Source: Bradyrhizobium sp. CB1717 (GTDB lineage Bacteria > Pseudomonadota > Alphaproteobacteria > Rhizobiales > Xanthobacteraceae). Taken from it: a DNA stretch of 64,000 nt. Position numbers and translations under genes: made by a program. The stretch covers positions 6,851,001 to 6,915,000 of the forward strand of contig NZ_CP121666.1 in assembly GCF_029714325.1 (NCBI RefSeq). Reading direction: 5' to 3'. Under the pieces are notes generated by a model. It was not told the origin of the DNA. It searched no databases and saw nothing but the letters and a program-made list of their open reading frames with translations. Shown one piece after another: positions 1 to 8,371 of the stretch (position 1 is the stretch's first letter; the number at the start of each line of letters is the position of its first letter).

Positions 1-148
1 AGACGGCGATGTTGAACGCCGCCCGCGCCCAGGGTAGGCCGATGATGGTGACGGCCATGATGACCGCGGCCACCAGCCAGCCGAACGCCATCCAGGCGCC
101 GCCGATGAGGATCCAGAGGATGTTGAGCAGGATGGAGACGGGGGTCAT
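1..148 (-). CDS. yccF: YccF-family inner-membrane protein, C-terminal part missing (runs off left edge)
   Basis: The frame begins at an ATG at 148 and runs off the left edge, so only the first 49 residues are visible. They are almost wholly hydrophobic: MTPVSILLNILWILIGGAWM opens the protein and a second membrane stretch ends in TIIGLPWARAAFNIA. The ILNILW start and the IIGLPWxRxxFxIA motif are typical of the YccF (DUF307) small inner-membrane proteins, whose function is unknown. It lies on the same strand as the acyl-CoA synthetase to its right, but a 119-bp palindromic repeat separates them, so co-transcription is doubtful. Confidence 0.8.
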   Translation of the reverse strand, partial: MTPVSILLNILWILIGGAWMAFGWLVAAVIMAVTIIGLPWARAAFNIAV

Positions 149-251
149 GGCATGATCCGCAAGAGGATGACGCCATCCATATAGGATCGAAATCTGTCCC
201 TGCTAAGACGCCTCAATGCCCGCAAGACGTAGCCCGGATGGAGCGAAGTCT

Positions 252-370
252 CGTAGAGTGGGCAAAGGCGCCCTTGCGCCGTGCCCACGATCTGTCTCCG
301 TAAGCGAATTTGGTGGGCACGCCTCCGCCCTCGCTCTTCGAGCGACGGCGGACGCTTTGCCCACCCTACG
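252..370. repeat. Intergenic palindromic repeat, GTGGGCAAAG family
   Basis: The left arm carries GTAGAGTGGGCAAAGGCGC and the right arm CTTTGCCCACCCTACG, around an inner pair GTGCCCAC / GTGGGCAC. Close relatives lie at 5801-5891 and 13622-13717. A lone half of the GTAGCCCGGATGGAGCGAAG family precedes it at about 229-251. The element fills most of the gap between the acyl-CoA synthetase stop and yccF. Confidence 0.85.
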
Positions 371-376
371 ATATCG

Positions 377-1921
377 TCAGATCTTCCGGCCCGCCTGCTC
401 CCAATAGGGATCGCGCAGGCGGCGCTTGAAGATCTTGCCGGAGTCTTCGCGCGGCAACCCGGTGCGGATCTCGATGTGCTTGGGCACTTTGTAATCCGCC
501 AGCGAAGTCTTCAGCCGTGCGCGGACATCGGCGGCACCGAGCGTGACGCCGGCTTGCGGCTCGACCACGGCCATCAGCGCTTCCCCGAATTCGGCATCGG
601 GGATGCCGAACACCGCACAATCGTGCACGCCGGGGACCGCGTGCAGCACGGATTCGATCTCGGCCGGATAGATGTTGACGCCCCCTGATATCACCATGTC
701 GCGCTTGCGGTCGCAGATGAAGACGTAGCCGTCTTCGTCGATATAGCCGACATCGCCGGAGGTGATGAAGCCGTCGCGGTCGATCTCGGCGCGCTTCTCC
801 GGCTTGTTGTGGTAGGTGAAGTCGGCAAGCTCGGCCATGCGGGAATAGATCTCGCCGATCTCGCCCACGCCGAGCACGCGGCCCTCCTCGCCGATGAAGC
901 GCAGCTCGGCGCCGGGCGAGATCCTGCCGACGGTGCCGGGCTTCTTCAGGGCGTCCTCGGAGGTCGCGAAGGTCACGGCGCTGGATTCGGTCGAGCCGTA
1001 GAATTCGTAGATCACCGGCCCCCACCATTCGATCATGGCGCGCTTGACGTCGGCCGGGCACGGCGCGGCGGCGTGGATGACGTGGCGCAAGGAAGAGACG
1101 TCGTACTTCCTGCGGACCCCCTCCGGCAGCTTCATCAGGCGGATGAACATGGTGGGCACCATGAAGATGGTGTCGATCTTGTATCGCTCGATCGCTTGCA
1201 GAAATTCCTCCGCCTCGAAGCGCGGCATCAGCACCAGCGCGCCGCCGAGCTTGCCGGCGCGGATGCCGAACGAGTTCGGTGCGGAATGATAGAGCGGACC
1301 GGGCAGCAGCGCGCGGGCGCCGGGCTTGAGCCCATAGATCATCGCGCGCATGCGTTCGCCGGCGGCTTGCTGGTCCGGCGTCGGCGCGTTGCGGCGCACG
1401 CCCTTGGGATGCCCTGTCGTGCCTGATGTGTAGATCATGTTCATGGGCTGCGGCACGATCGGGCCGTCATAGGGCTGCTGCTGGCCGAGCCAGGATTCGA
1501 AATCGATCGCGAAGTCCGGCGTCTTCAGATGATCGGAATCGATCTTGTAGTTGGACAGGATCTCCGGCGGGGTCGGGACGCTGAGGACGGTGACTCCCTC
1601 AGGAACCGCATCGCGCAAGGCGTGCAGCATGTCGGCATGCCCGATCAGCACGGACGTGCCGGTGTCGTTCAGGATGTAGTTGATCTCCTCCGGCTTGAAG
1701 TGCCAGTTGATCGGAACGCCATAGGCCCCGAGCCGCATCGCGGCATAGGCGGCTTCCAGGAAGGCGATGTCGTTGCGCATCAGCATGCAGACGCAATCGC
1801 CCTGGCGGACGCCGATTGTGGCGAGGCCGCTTGCGATGCGGTCGGCGCGATTGGTGACTTCGGTGTGGGAACGGCGGCGGTCGCCGGAGACGATGCCGAG
1901 GAAATTGGACGCTTCGCTCAT
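377..1921 (-). CDS. Acyl-CoA synthetase (AMP-forming), FadD-like, 514 aa
   Basis: This enzyme should activate a carboxylic acid to its CoA thioester through an acyl-adenylate, in the cytoplasm. The ATP-binding P-loop YTSGTTGHPKG is at residues 164-174, the hinge motif DRKRDMVISGG at 404-414, and the adenylation lysine is K496 in SGKIFKR. I place the start at MSEASNFLG (1921), preceded by a purine-rich GAAAG/AAATAAAG stretch. An upstream in-frame start at 2032 would translate the palindromic repeat at 1967-2046 and is rejected. It follows the crotonase gene (2057-2866) on the same strand, which suggests paired use of one substrate. The acyl chain specificity cannot be read from the sequence. 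Confidence 0.9.
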   Translation of the reverse strand: MSEASNFLGIVSGDRRRSHTEVTNRADRIASGLATIGVRQGDCVCMLMRNDIAFLEAAYAAMRLGAYGVPINWHFKPEEINYILNDTGTSVLIGHADMLHALRDAVPEGVTVLSVPTPPEILSNYKIDSDHLKTPDFAIDFESWLGQQQPYDGPIVPQPMNMIYTSGTTGHPKGVRRNAPTPDQQAAGERMRAMIYGLKPGARALLPGPLYHSAPNSFGIRAGKLGGALVLMPRFEAEEFLQAIERYKIDTIFMVPTMFIRLMKLPEGVRRKYDVSSLRHVIHAAAPCPADVKRAMIEWWGPVIYEFYGSTESSAVTFATSEDALKKPGTVGRISPGAELRFIGEEGRVLGVGEIGEIYSRMAELADFTYHNKPEKRAEIDRDGFITSGDVGYIDEDGYVFICDRKRDMVISGGVNIYPAEIESVLHAVPGVHDCAVFGIPDAEFGEALMAVVEPQAGVTLGAADVRARLKTSLADYKVPKHIEIRTGLPREDSGKIFKRRLRDPYWEQAGRKI

Positions 1922-1966
1922 CTTTATTTTCCGATCTTTCGTCGGGTTGTCGCAGTGTTGATAGCT

Positions 1967-2046
1967 GTCATTCCGGGGCGGTCCGTAGGACCGAACCCGG
2001 AATCTCGAGGTTCCGGGTTCGATGCTGCGCATCGCCCCGGAACGAC
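1967..2046. repeat. Intergenic palindromic repeat, GTCATTCCGGGG family
   Basis: GTCATTCCGGGGCG at the left pairs with CGCCCCGGAACGAC at the right. An inner inverted pair, AACCCGGAATCTCGAG / TTCCGGGTTCG, sits between them. Related copies are at 14818-14922 and 37310-37385. It occupies the gap between the crotonase stop and the acyl-CoA synthetase start. Confidence 0.85.
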
Positions 2047-2056
2047 GGCGAGATCA

Positions 2057-2866
2057 TCAATCCGCAAACTTCGGCGCGCGCTTCTCCAGATTGGCCCGCA
2101 CCGCCTCGGTCTGGTTCGCACTGCCGATCAGCTTCTGCTGCTCGACGGACTCTGCCAGCAGCGCAGGACCCGGATCGACCGAGAGATTGTTGAGCAAACG
2201 CTTCGCGGCACGGATCGCATCGGGGCTTTTTCCCGCGATCTCGCGCGCAACTTCGAGGGCGGCCGCGCGTGGATCATCGCAGATGCGCGTGGCGAGGCCG
2301 TAAGACATCGCTTCCTGCGCGGAGAAGATGCGGCCGGTGTAAGTGAGATCGCGCAGGATATCGTCGCGCACTAGCGAGGCCAGGATCGGCGTGCCCGCCA
2401 TGTCGGGGACGAGGCCCCATTTGATCTCCATCACCGACATCCGCGCATCGGCGCTAAGGAACCGCATGTCGGCGCCGAGCGAGAGCTGGAAGCCGCCGCC
2501 GAAGGCGACGCCATGCACGGCCGCGATCACGGGAACCGGAAGCTGGCGCCATCCCCATACCGCGGCTTGCGGAAAGTTCGCCTGGCCGTGCGTGCGCTTG
2601 GTGAGGTCACGATTTTCGCCACCCGGAATTCCGTTGCCGCCCTTCTCCTTCATGGCGGCGAAACGCCCCATGTCGAGACCGGCGCAGAAGGCGCGGCCTT
2701 CGCCGGAGAGCACGACGGCGCGCACGCTCTTGTCCTTGGAAAGCCGGTCCGTTGCGGCCACAAGGGCCTCGAACATGGCCTGATCGAGCGCGTTCATCTT
2801 GTCCGCGCGCACCAGGCGCACGTCGGCGACGCCTTCCGAGATCGAGATCGAGACGCGCTCTTCCAT
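2057..2866 (-). CDS. Crotonase/enoyl-CoA hydratase family protein, 269 aa
   Basis: The crotonase-fold oxyanion-hole segments are FCAGLDMGRF (about residues 60-69) and HGVAFGGGFQLSLGAD (about 118-133). Of the two hydratase glutamates, the first (after GGG) is glutamine Q127, while the second is kept as E147 in MEIKWG and is followed by VPDMAGT. A classical syn-hydration reaction is therefore uncertain; an isomerase or other crotonase chemistry is possible. The start is the ATG at 2866 (MEERVSISIS), just upstream of which lies GGGGAGAATTC. A long in-frame extension beyond it overlaps the divergent SDR gene and is not credible. It is likely expressed with the acyl-CoA synthetase downstream. Confidence 0.88.
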   Translation of the reverse strand: MEERVSISISEGVADVRLVRADKMNALDQAMFEALVAATDRLSKDKSVRAVVLSGEGRAFCAGLDMGRFAAMKEKGGNGIPGGENRDLTKRTHGQANFPQAAVWGWRQLPVPVIAAVHGVAFGGGFQLSLGADMRFLSADARMSVMEIKWGLVPDMAGTPILASLVRDDILRDLTYTGRIFSAQEAMSYGLATRICDDPRAAALEVAREIAGKSPDAIRAAKRLLNNLSVDPGPALLAESVEQQKLIGSANQTEAVRANLEKRAPKFAD

Positions 2867-2926
2867 GGATGAATTCTCCCCTGTTCTTGTTCGGTGCCGC
2901 TTTACAGAAAGCTGACGGCCGGATTT

Positions 2927-2946
2927 AGTCAATCGACCAATTAACT
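2927..2946. promoter_or_regulatory. Candidate operator in divergent crotonase/SDR promoter
   Basis: AGTCAAT (2927-2933) and ATTAACT (2940-2946) form a 7-bp inverted repeat with one mismatch and a 6-nt spacer. It lies in the 105-bp gap between two divergent acyl-CoA genes. GTCAATCG (2928-2935) and GACAATCG (2947-2954) also form a near-direct repeat. No regulator gene is adjacent, so the binding protein is unknown. Confidence 0.35.
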
Positions 2947-2971
2947 GACAATCGGTACGGGAGAAACAGCG

Positions 2972-3844
2972 ATGTTCAAGGAAAATCTTCTGGCCGGACG
3001 GCGCATTCTCGTGACCGGCGGCGGCACCGGGCTCGGCAAGTCGATGGCGGCGCGCTTTCTGCAGCTCGGCGCCGAGGTCCATATCTGCGGCCGGCGCAAG
3101 ATCGTGTGCGACGAGACCGCGACCGAGCTGATGGATCTCTATGGCGGCCGCGTCACCAGCCACGGCGTCGACATCCGCAACGCGCTCGCGGTCGACGAGA
3201 TGATCGAGAACATCTTTCGCGATGGTCCCCTCACCGACCTCATCAACAACGCTGCCGGCAATTTCATCTCGCGCAGCGAGGAGTTGTCGCCACGCGGCTT
3301 CGACGCGGTCGCCAATATCGTCATGCACGGCACGTTCTACGTGACGCACGCGATCGGCAAGCGCTGGATTGCGTTGAAGCAGCCCGGCAATGTCGTGTCC
3401 ATCACCGTGACCTGGGTGCGCAACGGCTCGCCCTACGTGGTGCCGTCGGCGATGAGCAAGTCGGCGATCCATGCCATGACGATGTCGCTCGCGACCGAAT
3501 GGGGCCGCTACGGCATCCGCCTCAACACCATCGCGCCGGGCGAGATCCCGACCGAGGGCATGAGCAAGCGCATCAAGCCGGGCGATGAAGCCGGCGCGCG
3601 CACCAGGGCGATGAACCCGATGGGCCGTGTCGGCACCATGGAGGAGTTGCAGAACCTCGCCGTGTTCCTGATCTCCGGCGGCTGCGACTGGATCAACGGC
3701 GAGACCATCGCCATGGACGGCGCCCAGGCCCTCGCCATGGGCGGCAATTTCTACCAGCTCCGCGACTGGAGCGACGACGACTGGAAGACCGCGCGCGAGA
3801 GCATCATGGCGCAGAACGAGAAGGACCGGGCGAAGCGGGGGTGA
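2972..3844 (+). CDS. SDR family oxidoreductase, 2,4-dienoyl-CoA-reductase-like, 290 aa
   Basis: The Rossmann dinucleotide motif TGGGTGLG is at residues 15-22 and the NAAG motif at about 93-96. The active-site region reads FVVPSA-like YVVPSAMSKSAIHAMT followed by LATEWGRYGIRLN, a pattern I associate with 2,4-dienoyl-CoA reductases (DECR1). K163 is kept, but the residue four before it is S159 rather than tyrosine, as in DECR-type enzymes. The position of the DECR1 catalytic tyrosine appears to hold W148. It probably reduces an unsaturated acyl-CoA with NADPH. The gene is divergent from the crotonase at 2057-2866, with a possible shared operator. Confidence 0.85.
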   Translation: MFKENLLAGRRILVTGGGTGLGKSMAARFLQLGAEVHICGRRKIVCDETATELMDLYGGRVTSHGVDIRNALAVDEMIENIFRDGPLTDLINNAAGNFISRSEELSPRGFDAVANIVMHGTFYVTHAIGKRWIALKQPGNVVSITVTWVRNGSPYVVPSAMSKSAIHAMTMSLATEWGRYGIRLNTIAPGEIPTEGMSKRIKPGDEAGARTRAMNPMGRVGTMEELQNLAVFLISGGCDWINGETIAMDGAQALAMGGNFYQLRDWSDDDWKTARESIMAQNEKDRAKRG

Positions 3845-3857
3845 TGCGCCCACCGTA

Positions 3858-4131
3858 GTCGTCCTGGCGAAAGCCAGGACCCATTACCACGAATCCAGTT
3901 TGGCGAAGATTGGCCATGACCAGTCTTCGCCAAATTGCGTTTTGTGGCTATGGATCCTGGATCGGCGCTCCGCTTCGCTGCGCTTGTCCAGGACGACGAA
4001 GATTCTCAACCGTCGTCCCGGCGAAGGCCGGGACCCATAGCCACCGTATCCGGTTTGGCGAAGATTGGTCACCGCCAGTCTTCGCCAAATTGCGTTCAGT
4101 GGTTATGGGTCCCGGCCTTCGCCGGGACGAC
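3858..4131. repeat. Tandem pair of large palindromic repeat units
   Basis: This fills most of the 364-bp gap (3845-4208). Unit 1 (3858-3997) runs from GTCGTCCTGGCG to CCAGGACGAC; unit 2 (4012-4131) from GTCGTCCCGGCGAAGGCCGG to CCGGGACGAC. Both contain the inner inverted pair TTTGGCGAAGATTGG / AGTCTTCGCCAAATTGCG. I see no gene in the gap; the remaining 77 bp before the next gene should hold its promoter and ribosome-binding site. Confidence 0.85.
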
Positions 4132-4208
4132 AGCGGGGCGCCGTCTTGTCTTCACCCACGGATGACGCCACACTCCCAGGCATAAAAACAAGACGCCAAG
4201 GGAGAGAC

Positions 4209-5789
4209 ATGTCCGCATCACCAAAACTGGCGAATCTCGCCGACATGGTGCGCGAGCGCGCGAGAAGCCGCGGCAGCGCCATTGCCTATGAGTTCGAGGG
4301 CCGCGCCACCAGCTTTGCCGAGTTCGACATCAAAACGAACAAGGTCGCGAACGCACTCATCGCCATGGGCGTGACGAAGGGCGATCGCATCGCCTATCTC
4401 GGCAAGAACAGCGATCTCTATTTCGAGCTGCTGATGGGCGCGATGAAGTCCGGCGTGGTGATGGCGCCGGTGAACTGGCGGCTCGCGGGGCCGGAGGTCG
4501 CCTTCATCGTGTCGGATTGCAGGGCGCCGGTGCTGTTCGTCGGACCTGAGTTCATCACGCAGGTCCGGCAGATCAAGGATCAGATCCCGGGCGTGCGCAC
4601 GATCATCACCACCGAGGGCGGCGCGCCGGAATGGCGGGATTTCACGGCCTGGCGGGACGCGCAGAGAGGCGAAGATCCGAAGGTGCCGATCGACACGAAG
4701 GACATCGCGATCCAGCTCTACACGTCGGGCACCACGGGCAAGCCGAAGGGCGCCATGCTCTCGCACGCGAACTTCCTCAACCTCGTGCAGACGGGCAATG
4801 CCGAGGACAAGCCGGAATGGAACCGGTGGTCGACCGACGACGTCTCGCTGGTGGCGATGCCGATCTTCCACATCGGCGGTTCGGGGTGGGGCGTGATGGG
4901 GCTCTATCACGGCGCCCGCGGCGTGATCGCGCGCGAGTTCGATCCGACCAGGGTGCTGGATTTCTTCGAGCAGTCGGGGATCACAAAGCTGTTCATGGTG
5001 CCGGCGGCGATGCAATTCGTGGTGCGGCAGCCGCGCGCGAGGACGGTCGATTTCTCCAGGCTGAAATACATGCTGTACGGCGCCTCCCCCATTCCGGCGG
5101 CGCTGCTGAAGGAGTGCATCGAGATCTTCAAATGCGGCTTCGTGCAGATGTACGGCATGACCGAGACCACGGGCACCATCGTCGCACTGCCGCCGGAAGA
5201 TCACGTCGAGGGGCTCGAGCGGATGCGCTCGGCCGGCAAGGCACTACCGGGCGTCGAGATCGCGATCCTGGATGCGGACGGCAAGCCGTTGCCGCCGCGC
5301 GACGTCGGCGAGATCGCAACGCGCTCGGGCTCCAACATGGCGGGCTACTGGAACCTGCCGGAGGCGACCGCCGCGACGCTGCGCGGCGACGGCTGGCTGC
5401 GCACGGGTGATGCCGGCTACATGGACGAGGACGGCTATCTCTACATCCACGACCGCATCAAGGACATGATCATCTCCGGCGGCGAGAACATCTATCCGGC
5501 CGAGGTCGAGAGCGCGCTGTGCGACCATCCAGATGTCGCCGAAGCCGCCGTGATCGGCGTGCCCGACGACAAATGGGGCGAAGCGGTGAAGGCGGTGGTG
5601 GTGATGAAGCCCGGCAAGCAGGCGAGCGCCGCCGACATCATCAACTTCACCCGCGAGCGCATTGCCGGCTACAAGACACCGAAGAGCGTGGAGTTCTTGC
5701 CGGCGCTGCCGCGCAATCCAAGCGGCAAGATTTTGCGGCGGCAGTTGCGCGAGCCGTATTGGGCGGGGAAGGATCGACGGGTGAATTGA
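4209..5789 (+). CDS. Acyl-CoA synthetase (AMP-forming), long-chain-fatty-acid type, 526 aa
   Basis: This is a second AMP-forming acid:CoA ligase. The P-loop YTSGTTGKPKG is at residues 171-181, the hinge region DRIKDMIISGGENIYPAE near 425-442, and the catalytic lysine is K507 in PSGKILRR. The start at 4209 (MSASPKLANL) is preceded by AAGGGAGAGAC, a strong Shine-Dalgarno. The frame is open 48 codons further upstream, but that part translates the repeat at 4012-4131. The dissimilarity to the synthetase at 377-1921 argues for a different substrate rather than duplication. It is convergent with the acyl-CoA dehydrogenase at 5906-7180. Confidence 0.9.
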   Translation: MSASPKLANLADMVRERARSRGSAIAYEFEGRATSFAEFDIKTNKVANALIAMGVTKGDRIAYLGKNSDLYFELLMGAMKSGVVMAPVNWRLAGPEVAFIVSDCRAPVLFVGPEFITQVRQIKDQIPGVRTIITTEGGAPEWRDFTAWRDAQRGEDPKVPIDTKDIAIQLYTSGTTGKPKGAMLSHANFLNLVQTGNAEDKPEWNRWSTDDVSLVAMPIFHIGGSGWGVMGLYHGARGVIAREFDPTRVLDFFEQSGITKLFMVPAAMQFVVRQPRARTVDFSRLKYMLYGASPIPAALLKECIEIFKCGFVQMYGMTETTGTIVALPPEDHVEGLERMRSAGKALPGVEIAILDADGKPLPPRDVGEIATRSGSNMAGYWNLPEATAATLRGDGWLRTGDAGYMDEDGYLYIHDRIKDMIISGGENIYPAEVESALCDHPDVAEAAVIGVPDDKWGEAVKAVVVMKPGKQASAADIINFTRERIAGYKTPKSVEFLPALPRNPSGKILRRQLREPYWAGKDRRVN

Positions 5790-5800
5790 TCCTGCGGTGC

Positions 5801-5891
5801 CGTAGGGTGGGCAAAGGCGCAAAGCGCCGTGCCCACCGTTCTTTCACGCTTGTAACAGGTGGTGGGCACGCTTCGCTTTGCCCACCCTACG
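5801..5891. repeat. Intergenic palindromic repeat, GTGGGCAAAG family
   Basis: CGTAGGGTGGGCAAAGGCGC pairs with GCTTTGCCCACCCTACG, with inner GTGCCCACC / GGTGGGCAC. It occupies nearly the whole gap between two convergent genes, where it could act as a two-way transcription stop. Confidence 0.88.
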
Positions 5892-5905
5892 ATAGCGGTG
5901 CAAGC

Positions 5906-7180
5906 CTAGTGCTTCCCCGGCCCCATATAGCCGAACAAGAACCCCGCCACCTTGCGCATCTGGATCTCCTCGCTGCCTTCGGTGATGCGGTAGCGGCGGT
6001 GGTGGCGGTAGATATGCTCGAACGGCTTGTGGCGTGAATAGCCCATGCCGCCGTGGACCTGCATGGCGCGGTCGGCGGATTCGCAGCAGAGGCGGTTTGC
6101 AAAATAGTTGCACATGGAGACGCGGTCGGAGAGCGTGCGCTCGATCTGCTCCTCGGTGAGCTGGTCCATCTCCCAGGCGGTCTTGCGGATCAACAGGCGC
6201 AGCATCTCGGCTTGCGTCGCAAGCTCGACCAGCGGGAACTGGATCGCCTGGTTCTCGGCGAGCGCCCTGCCGAACGGTTTTCGCTCGCGCGCGTATTTGA
6301 CACTCTCGTTGATGCAGTAAACGGCCGCGCCCAGCGAGCTCGCGGCCTGACGGATGCGGTTCTGGTGCACGAAGCACTGTGCCAAGGACAGGCCGCGGCC
6401 GACCTCGCCGAACTGAGCATCCTCAGGCACGAACACGTCGGTGAAGCTGACGCGTGGATGGTCGGTCGGCATATTGAAGGTCCACATGTATTCCTCGACC
6501 TTGACGCCATGGCTCTTTGCCGGCACCAGGAAGCAGGTGATACCGCGGGCATCGCCGTCATTGCCGCTGGTGCGCGCGAACAGCGCGCAGTGCGTTGCGA
6601 CGTGCATGCCGGTGGTCCACATCTTCTCGCCGTTGATGATCCAGCCCTTGACGTTGTCGCGGGTCGCGGGCACCGCGCGCGTCTCCATGTGGGTGGCGTC
6701 CGAGCCGTGATGCGGCTCGGTCAGGCCAAACGTGATGCGGTACTTGCCCCTGATCGAGCCGTCGATCATCGCCTTCTGGTCGTCGCGGCCGTAGCGGTCG
6801 AGCATGGTGACGACGGGGAAATTGCCGACGATGGAATGCTCGTTCTGGAGATCGTTGTGCAGGCCGAGGCCCTTGGCAGCGAAATGCTCGCGGATCACGG
6901 CCATCCAGAGATTGGAGCCGTCCTTGCCGCCATATTGCTTCGGCACCGGAAAGCGCAGATGCCCGGCGGCGTCGGCGAGATCCTTGGCCTTGCGCAGCAG
7001 CGCTTCCCATTCATGACGCGGCAGGCCGCCATTCTCGAAATCGGTACGCGCCCATTCGCGGCGGTGGTCGAAGAAGCGGATGTTGTCGTCGGCCGCCTCC
7101 AGCGGCTTGATCTCGCGTTCGATGAAGCGGTCGAGCTCTCCGAGATAGGCGACGAGGTCGGCAGGCAATGAGAAATCCAT
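5906..7180 (-). CDS. Acyl-CoA dehydrogenase family protein, 424 aa
   Basis: FAD-dependent alpha,beta-desaturation of an acyl-CoA is the expected reaction, with electrons passed to ETF. Recognisable segments are the FAD/substrate loop FGLTEPHHGSDATHMET, the WIINGEKMWTTG strand, the late helical motif AMQVHGGMGYSRHKP, and YRITEGSEEIQ. In the last, E401 occupies the catalytic-base position of MCAD (Glu376). The length fits the family. It is divergent from the crotonase at 7392-8171 across a 211-bp gap that presumably holds both promoters. Confidence 0.92.
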   Translation of the reverse strand: MDFSLPADLVAYLGELDRFIEREIKPLEAADDNIRFFDHRREWARTDFENGGLPRHEWEALLRKAKDLADAAGHLRFPVPKQYGGKDGSNLWMAVIREHFAAKGLGLHNDLQNEHSIVGNFPVVTMLDRYGRDDQKAMIDGSIRGKYRITFGLTEPHHGSDATHMETRAVPATRDNVKGWIINGEKMWTTGMHVATHCALFARTSGNDGDARGITCFLVPAKSHGVKVEEYMWTFNMPTDHPRVSFTDVFVPEDAQFGEVGRGLSLAQCFVHQNRIRQAASSLGAAVYCINESVKYARERKPFGRALAENQAIQFPLVELATQAEMLRLLIRKTAWEMDQLTEEQIERTLSDRVSMCNYFANRLCCESADRAMQVHGGMGYSRHKPFEHIYRHHRRYRITEGSEEIQMRKVAGFLFGYMGPGKH

Positions 7181-7391
7181 GACTCTCTCCCGGATTGATT
7201 TTCTCGTTTTGCGTTAAGGCGCTAGGCGCATCTTTGCTTCGCGCGATTAAGGTGAGAAGAGCCCATGCAAGTCAAGCAAGCCGAGATGTGCCGGCCGCGC
7301 AAAGCGCGTTGCGCAATTCGATGGTGCTCATGCGGTGACGCGCGTTAGTATGACGCCGATATTCCTTCACGAGAAAATGCGGGAGCGCGCG

Positions 7392-8171
7392 ATGGAGCTG
7401 AAATTTTCCAAGGTGGAACGCAAGGGACCGATCACGATCGTCACGCTGTCGCGGCCCGAGGTCTACAACGCGCTGCACACGGATGCGCATTTCGAGCTGC
7501 AGAAGGTATTCGACGATTTCTCGGCCGATCCCGAGCAGTGGATTGCGATCGTCACAGGCAGCGGCGACAAGGCGTTCTGCGCCGGCAACGATCTGAAGTG
7601 GCAGGCGGCGGGCGGCAAGCGCGGCTGGGACAAGGGCGGCTTCGCCGGCCTGACTTCGCGATTCGACTGCGACAAGCCGATCATCGCCGCGGTGAACGGC
7701 GTTGCGATGGGCGGCGGCTTCGAGATCGCGCTCGCCTGCGACCTGATCATCGCCGCGGAGAACGCGACCTTCGCCCTGCCCGAGCCGCGCGTGGGCCTTG
7801 CCGCGCTCGCCGGCGGCCTGCACCGGCTGCCACGTCAGATCGGGCTGAAGCGCGCCATGGGCATGATCCTCACCGCACGCCATGTCAGCGCCAAGGAAGG
7901 TCTTGAGCTCGGCTTCGTCAACGAGGTGGTGCCGCAGGGCGAAGCGCTCGTCGCCGCGCTGCGCTGGGCCGAGACGATCACCAAGAACTCGCCGATGTCG
8001 ATCCGGGCGTCCAAGCAAGCCATTCAGCGGGGGCTTGGCGTATCACTGGAGCAGGCGATAGCGGAGCAGCGCGACTATCCGGCCGTGCAGGCGATGGTGG
8101 CGTCGCAGGATTACATCGAGGGCCCGAAGGCGTTCTCGGAGAAGCGGCCGCCGAAATGGGTGGGGAGGTAA
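7392..8171 (+). CDS. Enoyl-CoA hydratase, 259 aa
   Basis: This is a canonical crotonase. FCAGNDLKW (about 62-70) and NGVAMGGGFEIALACD (about 102-117) form the oxyanion hole, and both hydratase glutamates are present (E111 after GGGF, and E131 in LPEPRVG). Hydration of trans-2-enoyl-CoA to 3-hydroxyacyl-CoA is therefore likely. I start at MELKFSKVER (7392), preceded by GGGAG with suitable spacing, rather than the in-frame ATG at 7335. The gene is divergent from the acyl-CoA dehydrogenase at 5906-7180, so together they could carry out two successive beta-oxidation steps. Confidence 0.92.
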   Translation: MELKFSKVERKGPITIVTLSRPEVYNALHTDAHFELQKVFDDFSADPEQWIAIVTGSGDKAFCAGNDLKWQAAGGKRGWDKGGFAGLTSRFDCDKPIIAAVNGVAMGGGFEIALACDLIIAAENATFALPEPRVGLAALAGGLHRLPRQIGLKRAMGMILTARHVSAKEGLELGFVNEVVPQGEALVAALRWAETITKNSPMSIRASKQAIQRGLGVSLEQAIAEQRDYPAVQAMVASQDYIEGPKAFSEKRPPKWVGR

Positions 8172-8185
8172 CGCGGTCTTTCCAT

Positions 8186-8272
8186 CGTCATTGCGAGCGC
8201 AGCGAAGCAATCCAGAATCTCGCCCCGGAGGCAGTCTGGATTGCTTCGTCGCAAGGGCTCCTCGCAATGACG
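8186..8272. repeat. Intergenic palindromic repeat, CATTGCGAGCGCAGCGAAGC family
   Basis: CGTCATTGCGAGCGCAGCGA at the left and TCGCAATGACG at the right flank an inner CAATCCAGA / TCTGGATTG pair. The right arm is interrupted by a GTCGCAAGGGCTC variant. Other copies are at 12040-12127, 17995-18074, 43672-43753 and 61155-61235. Confidence 0.9.
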
Positions 8273-8284
8273 GCGGATAGAGTG

Positions 8285-8371
8285 CGTAGGATGGGTAGAG
8301 CGCAGCGAAACCCATCAATGGCAGAGCAAGGTGCGAGATGATGGGTTTCGCTTCGCTCTACCCATCCTACG
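8285..8371. repeat. Intergenic palindromic repeat, GTAGGATGGGTAGAGCG family
   Basis: CGTAGGATGGGTAGAGCGCA pairs with CGCTCTACCCATCCTACG, with inner AAACCCATCA / TGATGGGTTT. It is the only copy of this variant in the window. Its right end overlaps the last codons of the DUF6285 gene and supplies that gene's stop codon (8367-8369). Confidence 0.88.

Noticed and set aside
2867..3853. Upstream in-frame extension of the crotonase gene
   Set aside because: It lies antisense to the SDR gene and across the divergent promoter; the crotonase fold begins at 2866.
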